A stretch of 64,000 bases of DNA from Anaerosomatales bacterium. GTDB taxonomy: Bacteria > Actinomycetota > Coriobacteriia > Anaerosomatales > Anaerosomataceae. Shown piece after piece: positions 33,057-42,115 of this stretch. The stretch covers positions 62,001-126,000 of the forward strand of contig JASEEU010000003.1 in NCBI GenBank assembly GCA_030019445.1, given 5' to 3'. The first letter of the stretch is position 1. Every line of letters starts with the position of its first letter. Position numbers and translations under genes: made by a program. The notes under the pieces are model-generated. The model was not told where the DNA came from and ran no database searches. It worked only from the letters and a program-made list of their open reading frames with translations.

Positions 33057-33982
33057 GAGCCGTCCGGCGAGGGCAGCACGCCCGGCGTGTCGAGCGAGTT
33101 CAGCTGGAAGTGCACGTGGTCGCCACCGTCGGGCACGTACCCGCCGAGCTGCAGGTCGATCTTGTCGGACATCGCGCGCACGATGGCCACGGGCGTGGCG
33201 CCTGCGTTGACGCGATCGCCTTCGACCACCGTCACTTCGTCGACGTGGATGATCACGAGGTCGAGATCCTCGTGGCCGTCGGGCTGGATATGGATCTCGA
33301 AGTCGTCGTGCTGGCCGTAGAGCTGGTAGGGCCGCACGAGGACGACGGTGCCGGTCACCGGCGAGTAGACTACCGAACCCGATGCGGCGCCGACGTCGGC
33401 GGCCGTGTCCGGCATGCCCGTCCGGTTGCTGCGCCACAGACGCAGCGCACACCCCTGCAGCACGTCACCGGCATCGAACCCCGCCGCCTCGGCCACGGCG
33501 CCGTCGGTCTCCTCGGCGGAGGGCACCGCCTTGAGCTCGGCGGCGCGCGTCATGTCGGCATCGGTGAGGAACGATGTCAGGTGGAGCGCACGGTCGCCTG
33601 ACGCCTGGTGGAAGGCGATGGCGGTGAGGTCGGCGGGATCGACCGGGAGCCGCAACGCGATCTGCCCGTAGCAGCCGATGAGCGGCGTCGGCTCCCGCTC
33701 CGGTTCCGGGGCTGGCTCGTTCTCGACCGCGGCGGCCGGCTCGGTGAGCGACACGCTCGCTCGCGGAGCCTCGGCGGCGCGCACGATCGCCACGAGCATC
33801 GCGACGACGATCACGATCGCGAGCAGGATAAGCGGCATGAGCGGGTTCGGTTGCTTGCGCCGCGGACGCGGACGCGAGCGGCCGACGGTGATCCCGGTGT
33901 CACGGACGGGTGCGAGCCGGTCGTTGCGGGGACGCGGGCGAGGCTGGGGCTGCGGGCTGGTGCGGCGAGGCGGTCGGCTCAC
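33053..33982 (-). CDS. Membrane-anchored, degenerate M23-like protein
   Basis: A 309-residue protein: Pro/Arg-rich cytoplasmic head (about 1-47), one membrane segment ('LILLAIVIVVAMLVAIV'), a linker and an extracytoplasmic C-terminal domain. The tail looks like an M23/LytM barrel: 'VYSPVTGTVVLVRPY', 'DEVTVVEGDRVNAGATP' and 'DHVHFQLN', the last keeping the HxH. The first zinc-binding HxxxD of active M23 enzymes is not found, so it is probably inactive as a peptidase and may bind or regulate. Four bases overlap the upstream CapA gene. Confidence 0.72.
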   Translation of the reverse strand: MSRPPRRTSPQPQPRPRPRNDRLAPVRDTGITVGRSRPRPRRKQPNPLMPLILLAIVIVVAMLVAIVRAAEAPRASVSLTEPAAAVENEPAPEPEREPTPLIGCYGQIALRLPVDPADLTAIAFHQASGDRALHLTSFLTDADMTRAAELKAVPSAEETDGAVAEAAGFDAGDVLQGCALRLWRSNRTGMPDTAADVGAASGSVVYSPVTGTVVLVRPYQLYGQHDDFEIHIQPDGHEDLDLVIIHVDEVTVVEGDRVNAGATPVAIVRAMSDKIDLQLGGYVPDGGDHVHFQLNSLDTPGVLPSPDGS

Positions 33983-35211
33983 GGCAGCACCTCGGCCGTA
34001 TCGCCGTCGATCGCGACCGTGGCGCCGCGCTTGGCGGATATGTCACGCAGCCGCTCCAGGATGACCTCCGCTTCGTCGCCGGTGACGAACTCGGGCTTGC
34101 CGTACGAGTCGAGGTAGACGGGCGTGATGCGCACGTCGGTCACGCCCGCCGGTCCGAGCGCCGCATCAAGTATGAATGCCTCTCCCGTCTTTCGCGAGTA
34201 GTGGTCGAAGACGAAGTCGCCGAGGGAGTACGCGATGAGCCTGCCCTTGTAGTACTCGACCGCCTGGATGACGTGCGGGTGATGGGAGAGGACCATGTCG
34301 GCGCCGGCATCGACCGCCCGGTGCGCGTCGGTCACCTGGTCTCCGTTGCAGTCGTCCGCGTACTCCACGCCCCAGTGGAAGGAGACGAGGACGTAGTCGT
34401 GCTCGGCCTTGGCCACGCGGATCGCCGCCTCGACGGCGTCCATGTTCCCCCGGCCGCGGGCGAGGCCCGCCGAGGAGTCGGTGGCGATGAAGCCGGCGGG
34501 GAGGATGTGGGAGAACGAGAGGAACGCGACGCTCGCGTTGCCGACGCGCTTGACGGCGGGCCTCCACGCGGCGGTGCGGTCCTGCCCCGCCCCGGCGTGC
34601 ATGATGCCCTTGGCGTCGAGCAGCGCGACGGTGTCGGCGAGCGCGGCGGAGCCGTAGTCGAGCACGTGGTTGTTGGCGAGCGAGAGGAAGTCGAAGCCCG
34701 CACGCGCCAGACCGTCGGCCCCGCGCGGGTCGCCACGGAACGTCACGTCCTTATCGGCGTCTTGCGTGCCTCCCTCGGAGAGCGGGCTCTCGAGATTGCC
34801 GACGGCGATGTCGGCGGCGGCCAGGTGTGACGCGACGTCGGCGAGCGGCGCTTCGCCACCCTGCGCGCGCACGAGCTCCTTCACCCGGCGGTCGAAGATC
34901 ATGTCGCCCACCGCGGCGACGCTGATGGTCGCAGGCTGTGACGCGCGTGCCGAGACGTACGCGGAAAGCGTCCGGGCCGCATCCAGTGCGCCGGTCGTCT
35001 CGGCGGAAGCGGAGCGCACCGTCAGCGCTGGATGGGCGGTCGCCGTAGGCGTGTCGCCTCGCGCAAGGACGTCTCCCGAGAGGAGCCAGTATGCGCCGCC
35101 GGCGGCCGCCAGGAGCAGCGCCACCGCCGCGACGGCGGTACGCTGCAGACGCGCGCGACGACGGGCTATCGCGCGCGCTCTCGCGCGTTCGCTCCGGGTG
35201 GAGTCGGCCAC
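33979..35211 (-). CDS. CapA family protein (poly-gamma-glutamate synthesis-type)
   Basis: A 410-residue membrane-anchored protein with a basic head and one segment at about 24-45. The rest is a PGA_cap metallophosphoesterase-like domain: 'VAAVGDMIFDRRV', 'VGNLESPLSEGG', 'SLANNHVLDYG', 'SFHWGVEY', 'SHHPHVIQAVEYYKGRLIAY' and 'SLGDFVFD'. CapA proteins take part in poly-gamma-glutamate capsule formation, but no capB/capC is nearby, so the substrate is open. GTG start at 35211. Confidence 0.88.
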   Translation of the reverse strand: MADSTRSERARARAIARRRARLQRTAVAAVALLLAAAGGAYWLLSGDVLARGDTPTATAHPALTVRSASAETTGALDAARTLSAYVSARASQPATISVAAVGDMIFDRRVKELVRAQGGEAPLADVASHLAAADIAVGNLESPLSEGGTQDADKDVTFRGDPRGADGLARAGFDFLSLANNHVLDYGSAALADTVALLDAKGIMHAGAGQDRTAAWRPAVKRVGNASVAFLSFSHILPAGFIATDSSAGLARGRGNMDAVEAAIRVAKAEHDYVLVSFHWGVEYADDCNGDQVTDAHRAVDAGADMVLSHHPHVIQAVEYYKGRLIAYSLGDFVFDHYSRKTGEAFILDAALGPAGVTDVRITPVYLDSYGKPEFVTGDEAEVILERLRDISAKRGATVAIDGDTAEVLP

Positions 35212-35353
35212 CTCGATCGTGTCCCTTCAACCTTGCTCAGGAACCCTCGGCGGCTCCTCGTGCGTACTATACTGTAGCAAGCAACTCCCGCGCCCACCGG
35301 GCGTGTGTCGGCGAGTTGCCGAGGGTGTGCAGCCCATTTCCCCCCGCATGTCG

Positions 35354-35381
35354 TTGTTCGTCGGCGTGCCGGTGATAGAAT
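35354..35381 (+). promoter_or_regulatory. Promoter of the V-ATPase operon
   Basis: TTGTTC (35354-35359), a 16-base spacer and TAGAAT (35376-35381), 37 bases before the first gene. A further TATACT at 35268-35273 lacks a -35. Confidence 0.6.
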
Positions 35382-35418
35382 CGGGCGATACACCGGGGCC
35401 GGACGGCAGAGGTGGGGT

Positions 35419-35724
35419 ATGGAGAAGCTCGAGCAGATCCTGCGGGCCGAGGAGAAGGCGCGCCAGATCGTCGCCACGGCGCGCGATGAGGCGCAGAGCA
35501 CGCTCAAAGAGGCCCGCAGTGAGGCCGAGGCGCGCCTGGAGGACGCACGCGCCGCCGCAGCCGCGGAGGCGGCATCCGAGCGGGACCGGCTCATCGCTCA
35601 CGCGGAAGACGAAGCGCGGCGGATCGAAGCGGACGCGAAGCGCGACCTCGAAGCGGTCCTGGCGTCAGCGCGCGAGCGCATGCACGACGCCGTCGCGGCG
35701 GTGCGTGCCGAGTTGGTGGAATGA
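35419..35724 (+). CDS. V-type ATPase peripheral-stalk subunit (G/H type coiled coil)
   Basis: A 101-residue, almost entirely helical protein rich in Ala, Glu and Arg ('ATARDEAQSTLKEARSEAEA'), the pattern of the small stalk subunit (NtpF/AhaH type) that pairs with subunit E. First gene of the operon. ATG at 35419 follows AGGTGGGG. Confidence 0.85.
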   Translation: MEKLEQILRAEEKARQIVATARDEAQSTLKEARSEAEARLEDARAAAAAEAASERDRLIAHAEDEARRIEADAKRDLEAVLASARERMHDAVAAVRAELVE

Positions 35725-35727
35725 GCT

Positions 35728-37878
35728 GTGGCCGTCGCCCGCATGCTGAAGGTCACGGCGTTCTGCCACACGTCGGTCGTCGACGACCTCGTGGAGCGGC
35801 TGCGTCGTGCGGGCGTGCTCGACATCGTCGAGGCCGGCTACGACCTCCCCGCGCCGCGCTCCGAGAGCCTCGAAGCGCGCCTGCGCACGCTTGATGAGCA
35901 GATCGCCAAGGCGGCGTTCGTCGCCGAGTTCCTCGGCAGGTACCACTCCAACGAGGCGCCGTTCGCGTCGTTCATCAGCGAGAAGATCCACCTGGGCGCC
36001 GAGGAGTTCTTCGCGCTCGAGCCGGGCGAGGACTTCGAGGACTTCTACCAGCAGTGCGTGACCCTCTCCGATCGCCTCGCGAGCATCGACCGGCACCGTG
36101 AGCGGCTGGGACGGCTGATCGACGAGCTCCGGCCGTGGGCGCCGCTCAGGACGCAGCTCGACCAGCTCCAGGAGACCGAGCACGTCGGGCTCTTCGCCGG
36201 TACCGTGCCCGCGTCGGAAGCGGACGCCATCCGGCAGCAGCTGCGCGAGACCGTGACCGAGGTGACGGTGGAGCAGCTCGCGCCCGTGGCGAACCGCCAG
36301 GCGTGGATCGTGATGTCGTATCGGGAGCATCTCGATGACGTCCGGGCGCTGCTGCACCTCACCAACTTCACCGAGGTGGCCTTCCCCGACCTGCATGACT
36401 ACCCCGCCGAGGAGATCGGCATCGCCGAGGACGAGCTCGCCGCTCTGGCCGGGGAGGAGACGCGCCTGCTCGAGCGGGCGCACACGCTGTCCGCGGAGCG
36501 CCACGCCGACGCGGTGGCGCTCGCCGAGGCGCTCGTCTCGGCACGCGACTCCGTGGTCGTGCGGGAGCGCTTCGGTGCGACCGAACGCACGGAGGTCGTC
36601 ACAGGCTGGGTGGCCGAGAAGCGCCGCGCCGAGCTCGAGGCCGCGCTCGATCCGCTGCACGGCTCGGTCGACCTGACGCTGGAGCCGCCGCAGCCGGACG
36701 ACCAGCCGCCGATCGAGTTGGAGAACCCCGCGTGGCTGAGACCGTTCGAGGTGTTGACCGACCTCTACGGGCGGCCCCGCTACGACGAGGTCGATCCCAC
36801 GCCGCTCATGGCGCTCTTCTTCTGGGTCTTCTTCGGCATGGCCCTTGGCGACGTGGGCTACGGCCTCGTGCTGGCCGTGGTCGCGTGGCTCATCAAGACC
36901 CGCCTGGATGTGGCGCGCGGTGTGAAGAAGTTCATGGACCTGCTCATCTACGGCGGCGTCTCGTCCATGCTGATGGGCGTGCTCACCGGATCCTGGTTCG
37001 CCATCCCCATCGAGGACCTGCCGCCCGCGCTCAGCTCGCTCGTGGTGCTCGACCCCATGCAAGACGTCCAGAGCGCGCTCCTTGTGAGCGTCGCGATCGG
37101 CGTCGTGCACGTGGTCTTCGGCATCGGCGTGGCCGCATGGCAGCGGGCGAAAGCGGGCGACTGGGACGCGGCGGTGGCCGAGAACATCTCGACGCTGTGG
37201 CTGCTCGCCATCGCGGCTGCCGCGGTGCTGAGCGGCCACGTCATGCAGGTGCTCGTGCCCGGGCTCGTCGTGACGCTCGTCCTCAAAGGCCGTGCGTACT
37301 CCGCGCCGCTGCGAGCCGAGGGTGCGGCCGCCTGGGACCGGGCGCTCGGGTTCGGCTGGCTCGCGCTGCTGCTCGCGTGGGGGCTCAGCATCGGGCTTGG
37401 CGGGCCGACCGCGCCGATCGGCTGGGGGCTCCTCGGGTTGACCGTGACGGGCCTGGCCGCGCTGCGTGCGGTCCGCAAGACGGTGCTCGCGACGCTCCTC
37501 GGAGCGTACGAGACCTACAGCCTCACCGGGCTCATCTCGGACTTCCTGTCCTACACCCGCCTGGCCGCGCTCGGCCTGGCGAGCGTCTTGGTCGGGCAGG
37601 TCGTGAACCTGCTCGCCGGTATGGTGTGGGACATGAAGATCGCGGTCGTGCCCATCGGCGTCCTTCTCGGCGTGGTCATCCTCATCGTCATGCACGGCAT
37701 CAACGTAGCCATCAACCTGCTCGGCGCGTTCGTCCACCCGACGCGCCTGCAGTTCGTGGAGTTCTTCAGCAAGTTCTATGAGGGGGGCGGTCGCACGTAC
37801 GCGCCCTTCGGACCGAGGACGAAGACGTTGGTTCTGCACCCCGGGCAACGGGGGCAGGAAGGAGGCAAGGCATCGTGA
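35728..37878 (+). CDS. ntpI: V-type ATPase subunit I (a-type, ion channel)
   Basis: A 716-residue subunit with a cytoplasmic N-terminal half that joins the stalks and a C-terminal membrane half with about seven segments from residue 365 on. The conserved channel arginine is Arg611 in 'FLSYTRLAALGLASVLVG'. 'ALFFWVFFGMALGDVGYGL' is the typical first membrane segment. GTG start 3 bases after the previous stop; 4-base overlap with the proteolipid gene. Confidence 0.94.
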   Translation: MAVARMLKVTAFCHTSVVDDLVERLRRAGVLDIVEAGYDLPAPRSESLEARLRTLDEQIAKAAFVAEFLGRYHSNEAPFASFISEKIHLGAEEFFALEPGEDFEDFYQQCVTLSDRLASIDRHRERLGRLIDELRPWAPLRTQLDQLQETEHVGLFAGTVPASEADAIRQQLRETVTEVTVEQLAPVANRQAWIVMSYREHLDDVRALLHLTNFTEVAFPDLHDYPAEEIGIAEDELAALAGEETRLLERAHTLSAERHADAVALAEALVSARDSVVVRERFGATERTEVVTGWVAEKRRAELEAALDPLHGSVDLTLEPPQPDDQPPIELENPAWLRPFEVLTDLYGRPRYDEVDPTPLMALFFWVFFGMALGDVGYGLVLAVVAWLIKTRLDVARGVKKFMDLLIYGGVSSMLMGVLTGSWFAIPIEDLPPALSSLVVLDPMQDVQSALLVSVAIGVVHVVFGIGVAAWQRAKAGDWDAAVAENISTLWLLAIAAAAVLSGHVMQVLVPGLVVTLVLKGRAYSAPLRAEGAAAWDRALGFGWLALLLAWGLSIGLGGPTAPIGWGLLGLTVTGLAALRAVRKTVLATLLGAYETYSLTGLISDFLSYTRLAALGLASVLVGQVVNLLAGMVWDMKIAVVPIGVLLGVVILIVMHGINVAINLLGAFVHPTRLQFVEFFSKFYEGGGRTYAPFGPRTKTLVLHPGQRGQEGGKAS

Positions 37879-38384
37879 ATGAAGCGTTCTGGGGCCTGTC
37901 CGGTGTCTCGTGGGCGGTGATGGGCGCGGCGCTCGCCGCCATCGGAGGCGGCATCGGGTCCGCCATCGGCATCACCACCATCAGCAACACCGCCTCGGGC
38001 ATCGTGACCGAGGACTCCGAGAAGTTCGGCCGCGTGCTGCCGCTCGCAGCCATGCCGGGCACGCAGGGCATCTACGGCCTGATCACGGCGATCCTGGTCA
38101 TGGTGTTCTTCAACATCCTCGGCGCGAGCGCTGAGCCGGCGATCGCGGGCGAGACCGGCTTCAAGATCTTCCTGGCATGCCTGCCGGTCGCCGCGCTCTG
38201 CCTGGTGAGCGCCATCTACCAGGGCATGACCGCCGTGGGCGCCGCGGGCATGGTCGCGCGTCGCAGCGAGGACTCGGGCAAGGCGCTCATCTTCCCGGCG
38301 CTCGTGGAGACGTACGCGGTGTTCGCGCTCATCACGAGCATCCTCATGCTGTCGTCGCTGGCGTCCATCTATCCCGCGGGCTAG
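37875..38384 (+). CDS. ntpK: V-type ATPase proteolipid subunit K with Na+-site residues
   Basis: A 169-residue double-hairpin proteolipid with four membrane segments that forms the rotor ring. The carboxylate is Glu145 in 'ALVETYAVFAL'. Thr63-Gln64 in 'MPGTQGIYG' and Gln116 in 'YQGMTAVGAAG' match the residues that bind Na+ in Enterococcus hirae NtpK (Thr64, Gln65, Gln110, Glu139), so Na+ coupling is predicted. The first hairpin has no carboxylate, as in that enzyme. Confidence 0.95.
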   Translation: MNEAFWGLSGVSWAVMGAALAAIGGGIGSAIGITTISNTASGIVTEDSEKFGRVLPLAAMPGTQGIYGLITAILVMVFFNILGASAEPAIAGETGFKIFLACLPVAALCLVSAIYQGMTAVGAAGMVARRSEDSGKALIFPALVETYAVFALITSILMLSSLASIYPAG

Positions 38385-38387
38385 ATC

Positions 38388-38987
38388 ATGGCGCTGGCGG
38401 ACATCATCGGCCGCATAGAGAGCGACGCCGGGCACGAGGCCCGCGCGCTGAGCGAGGCTGCCGCCGCGCGTGCGGCGGAGATCATGTCGGCAGCCGAGGA
38501 CGAGGCGGAGCGCCTGCGGACCGACGCGCTCGCCCGCGCGGTGCGCGACGCGGAGGCGGAGGCGGCGACGATCGCGGCCAACGCGCGCCTTGCCGCCCGC
38601 GATCGCGCGCTTGCGGCGAAGCGCGAGCTCGTCGAGGCGGTGCTCGCCACGGCTGCCGAGGAGCTCGAGGCGCTGCCTGCCGAGGAGTACGCGCGGCTCA
38701 TCGCCGCAGGCGTCGTGGACGCCGCCCGCGGTGACGATGTCGTGCGCGTGGCCGACGAGGACCGCGAGCGGCTCGCGGGTCTCGCCGACGTCGTCGCGAC
38801 GGTCGCCGCGCAGCGGGGCCGGGCGCTCGGCCTGACGTACTCGGGCGATCCGGCGCCGCTCGCGCGCGGCGTCATGCTGGAGTCGCACCGCGTGAGCGCC
38901 GAGGTGTCGGTGCGGGCGATGGTCGAGGCGCGGCGTGCCGAGCTCATGGCGCTCGCGGCGTCGGCGCTGTTCCCGAAGGAGGGTTAG
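38388..38987 (+). CDS. ntpE: V-type ATPase subunit E
   Basis: A 199-residue peripheral-stalk subunit: long Ala/Glu/Arg-rich helix in the first 90 residues ('AARAAEIMSAAEDEAERLRT') and a compact C-terminal domain ('GLTYSGDPAPLARGVMLESH') as in E subunits. Lies between the proteolipid and subunit C genes. Confidence 0.9.
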   Translation: MALADIIGRIESDAGHEARALSEAAAARAAEIMSAAEDEAERLRTDALARAVRDAEAEAATIAANARLAARDRALAAKRELVEAVLATAAEELEALPAEEYARLIAAGVVDAARGDDVVRVADEDRERLAGLADVVATVAAQRGRALGLTYSGDPAPLARGVMLESHRVSAEVSVRAMVEARRAELMALAASALFPKEG

Positions 38988-38993
38988 CTCGCG

Positions 38994-39986
38994 ATGATCT
39001 GGCGGCAGGCGGTGAGAGAGCCCATACGATACGGCTTCGCCGTGGGTCGCGTGCGGGTGCTCGAGAGCCGCATGCTCTCCTCGGGCACGTACGAGCGGCT
39101 GCTGGATGCCGCCGACTTCACCGAGCAGAAGCGGGTCCTGTCCGATTCGGTCTACGGCCGCTTCCTTGAGGATGCCGAGACGACCGACGACGTCGAGCGC
39201 GCGTTGGATGCAGCGCTCGACGACCTCTACGCCTTCCTCGAGAGCGCCAACCTCCCCAAGCCGGTGCTGCGCTTCTTCCGGGTCCGCTACGACTACCCGA
39301 ACCTCGCCGGCCGCCTGAAGGCGGAGCTGCTCGGTGTGCCCGCCGAGGAGTTGTACGTCGATCTCGGCTCGGTCCCCGTGGACGTCATCACGGGTCCCCC
39401 GGCCCAGCTGCCCCCGTTCCTGCGCGGCCTGTACCGCACGCTCTCGGCGGAGGGCGCCGGCGTGACCGAGGAGGAGATCACCGCCGCGACCGACCGGGCG
39501 CTGTACGCGGACCTCTCGGCCAGCGCGGAGGCGTCCAAGAGCCCGTTCCTCGCGGGGCTCGCCGCGCTCATGGCGGACCTCGCCAATGTAAAGGCGCTCC
39601 TGCGCGCGCGCATGAAGGGCCTGCGTCAGCCGGATGTGGCGCGGCTGCTCATCGAGGGCGGCTCCGTCCCGACCGACGACCTGCTCGCGCTCTACCCGCA
39701 GCCGTTCGACGGGGTGACCGAGGGCCTCGCGAGGCTGCCGCTGTTCGCCGGCGTGTCCGCCGAGCAGCTTGCCGACACTGCGGGCCTCGACGTGCTCGCC
39801 GACGACCTGGTGGTGCGCTACCTGCGTCGGGCGCGCCGTATCGCGACGGGCCCGGAGCCGGTCATCGGCTACGTCATGGCCCGGCAGGCCGAGGTCATCA
39901 TGCTGCGGACGCTGCTCATCGGGCGCCTCTCGGGCGTTCCGTCAGACGTGCTGCGGCGACGCCTGCGGCAACGGTACGAGGAGTAG
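38994..39986 (+). CDS. ntpC: V-type ATPase subunit C (AC39/d type)
   Basis: A 330-residue soluble, helical subunit that joins the central stalk to the rotor ring. 'RYGFAVGRVRVLESRMLSSG' at the N-terminus and 'FFRVRYDYPNLAGRLKAEL' are typical of the vATP-synt_AC39 family; three repeated helical lobes are implied by its length. Confidence 0.91.
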   Translation: MIWRQAVREPIRYGFAVGRVRVLESRMLSSGTYERLLDAADFTEQKRVLSDSVYGRFLEDAETTDDVERALDAALDDLYAFLESANLPKPVLRFFRVRYDYPNLAGRLKAELLGVPAEELYVDLGSVPVDVITGPPAQLPPFLRGLYRTLSAEGAGVTEEEITAATDRALYADLSASAEASKSPFLAGLAALMADLANVKALLRARMKGLRQPDVARLLIEGGSVPTDDLLALYPQPFDGVTEGLARLPLFAGVSAEQLADTAGLDVLADDLVVRYLRRARRIATGPEPVIGYVMARQAEVIMLRTLLIGRLSGVPSDVLRRRLRQRYEE

Positions 39987-39994
39987 GGAGACGC

Positions 39995-40321
39995 GTGGCC
40001 AAGATCGCCGTCATCGGGGATTCGACGAGCGTCGCGGGCTTCCGGCCGCTCGGCTTCGCGACGTTCGCGGTCCGGCACCCGGATGACGCGCGTCGCCTGT
40101 GGGAGGACCTGTCGGGCGGCGAATACGGCGTCGTCTTCGTGACCGAGCCGGTCTACGAGGCGATCGCCGATCTGGCAGCCGAAGCGGCCGACCGGCCGAC
40201 TCCGGCGGTGACCGTCATCCCGGGCGCGGGAAGCCCGGGCGGCGTTGGTGAAGCCAAGCTCAACCGCGCTATCGAGCGCGCGCTCGGCACGACGATGTTG
40301 ATCCGAGAAGAGGAAGAGTAG
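39995..40321 (+). CDS. ntpF: V-type ATPase subunit F
   Basis: A 108-residue Rossmann-like subunit of the central stalk ('IAVIGDSTSVAGFRPLGF' and 'VVFVTEPVYEAIADL'). GTG start; the stop is directly followed by the subunit A start codon. Confidence 0.92.
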   Translation: MAKIAVIGDSTSVAGFRPLGFATFAVRHPDDARRLWEDLSGGEYGVVFVTEPVYEAIADLAAEAADRPTPAVTVIPGAGSPGGVGEAKLNRAIERALGTTMLIREEEE

Positions 40322-42115
40322 ATGGAGCAAGGCAGGATACTCAAGGTCGCCGGTCCCCTCGTAGTGGCGGAGGGTCTCGTGGATTCCAAGATGTTCGACC
40401 TCGTGCGGGTGGGCGAGGAAGGGCTCATGGGCGAGATCATCGAGATGCGGGGCGACCGGGCGTCGATCCAGGTGTACGAGGAGACCGAGGGGCTCGGCCC
40501 CGGGGACCCGGTCGAGGCCACGGGCGCACCGCTCTCGGTCGAGCTGGGACCGGGGATGCTCGAGGCCGTCTACGACGGCGTCCAGCGCCCGCTCGACAAG
40601 CTCGAGGAACAGGCGGGCGCGTTCCTCACGCGCGGCATCAGCGCGCCGGGGCTCGATCGTGAGCGGCGATGGGCGTTCACGCCGGTGGTCGAGCCGGGCA
40701 TGCGCGTGCAGGGTGGAGACATCCTCGGCACGGTGCAGGAGAACGAGGTCATCGAGCACCGCATCCTCGTCCCGCCGCACGTCGAAGGCACCATCGCCGA
40801 TATCGCGGCGGGCTCGTACACGGTGACCGAGCCGGTGGGGCATCTCACCACCGACGCCGGGGAGCGGGTCGAGCTGATCATGATGCAGGTATGGCCGGTG
40901 CGTACTCCTCGGCCATACAAGAAGAAGATCTCGGTGGCCGAGCCGCTCACCACCGGCACGCGCGTCATCGATACCTTCTTCCCGCTCACGAAGGGCGGCG
41001 TCGCGTGCATCCCGGGGCCGTTCGGCGCGGGCAAGACCGTCACGCAGCACCAGATCGCCAAGTGGTCCAACGCCGAGGTCGTGATCTTCATCGGCTGCGG
41101 CGAGCGCGGCAACGAGATGACCGACGTGCTCATGGAGTTCCCGGAGCTCGAGGACCCGTACTCCGGCGAGCCGCTGCTCAAGCGGACGGTGCTCGTCGCG
41201 AACACGTCGAACATGCCGGTCGCGGCGCGTGAGGCGAGCGTCTACACGGGCATCACGATGGCCGAGTACTTCCGCGACATGGGTTACAACGTGGTCCTGC
41301 AGGCCGACTCGACGAGCCGCTGGGCCGAGGCGATGCGCGAGATCTCCGGGCGCCTCGAGGAGATGCCCGGCGACGAGGGCTTCCCGGCGTATCTCGGCAC
41401 GAAGCTGGCGGCGTTCTACGAGCGGGCGGGCAAGGTGGAGTGCGCGTGCGGGGCTGACCGCACCGGCTCCGTATCGGTCGTCGGCTCCGTGTCGCCGCCG
41501 GGCGGCGATCTCTCCGAGCCGGTCGTGCAGAACACGCTGCGCGTCGTGAAGGTCTTCTGGGCGCTGCAGGACAAGCTCGCGTATGAGCGCCACTTCCCGG
41601 CGATCGACTGGCTCACGAGCTACTCGCTCTACCTCGACAAGGTGACGCCCTGGTGGAGCGAGCACGTGAGCCCGGAGTTCCGCGCTCGGCGCGACCGGTG
41701 CATGGCGATCCTGCAGCGTGAGAACGAACTCGCCGAGATCGTCCGGCTCGTCGGCCTGGAAGCGCTCTCGGCCGAGGAGCAGATCCTCATGGAGACCGCC
41801 AAGTCCATCCGCGAGGACTTCCTGCAGCAGAACGCGTTCCGCGACGACGACCAGTTCTCCTCGTACCGCGAGCAGGACCTGCTCTTGGAGACCATCCTGC
41901 TCTTCCACGAGAAGGCTATCGAGGCGCACACGAAGGGCGCTTCGCTGCGCGACCTCTTCGCCGCGCCGGTCCGCGAACGCATAGCGCGCGCGAAGTACCT
42001 GACCGAGGAGCGCCTGGCCGAGTTCGAGGAGATCCGGAGCGACATAGAGACGCAGCTCGTGGGTGACGGCTTCGACGACGACGAGACGCTCGTCTACGCG
42101 GGAGGTGAGCGCTAG
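40322..42115 (+). CDS. ntpA: V-type ATPase catalytic subunit A
   Basis: A 597-residue catalytic subunit. The Walker A loop '[13 protein letters not shown]' has Lys238; the subunit-A-specific non-homologous insert precedes it (about residues 110-195). '[19 protein letters not shown]' and '[19 protein letters not shown]' are further family landmarks. Its stop overlaps the GTG of subunit B by one base. Confidence 0.97.
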   Translation: MEQGRILKVAGPLVVAEGLVDSKMFDLVRVGEEGLMGEIIEMRGDRASIQVYEETEGLGPGDPVEATGAPLSVELGPGMLEAVYDGVQRPLDKLEEQAGAFLTRGISAPGLDRERRWAFTPVVEPGMRVQGGDILGTVQENEVIEHRILVPPHVEGTIADIAAGSYTVTEPVGHLTTDAGERVELIMMQVWPVRTPRPYKKKISVAEPLTTGTRVIDTFFPLTKGGVACIPGPFGAGKTVTQHQIAKWSNAEVVIFIGCGERGNEMTDVLMEFPELEDPYSGEPLLKRTVLVANTSNMPVAAREASVYTGITMAEYFRDMGYNVVLQADSTSRWAEAMREISGRLEEMPGDEGFPAYLGTKLAAFYERAGKVECACGADRTGSVSVVGSVSPPGGDLSEPVVQNTLRVVKVFWALQDKLAYERHFPAIDWLTSYSLYLDKVTPWWSEHVSPEFRARRDRCMAILQRENELAEIVRLVGLEALSAEEQILMETAKSIREDFLQQNAFRDDDQFSSYREQDLLLETILLFHEKAIEAHTKGASLRDLFAAPVRERIARAKYLTEERLAEFEEIRSDIETQLVGDGFDDDETLVYAGGER

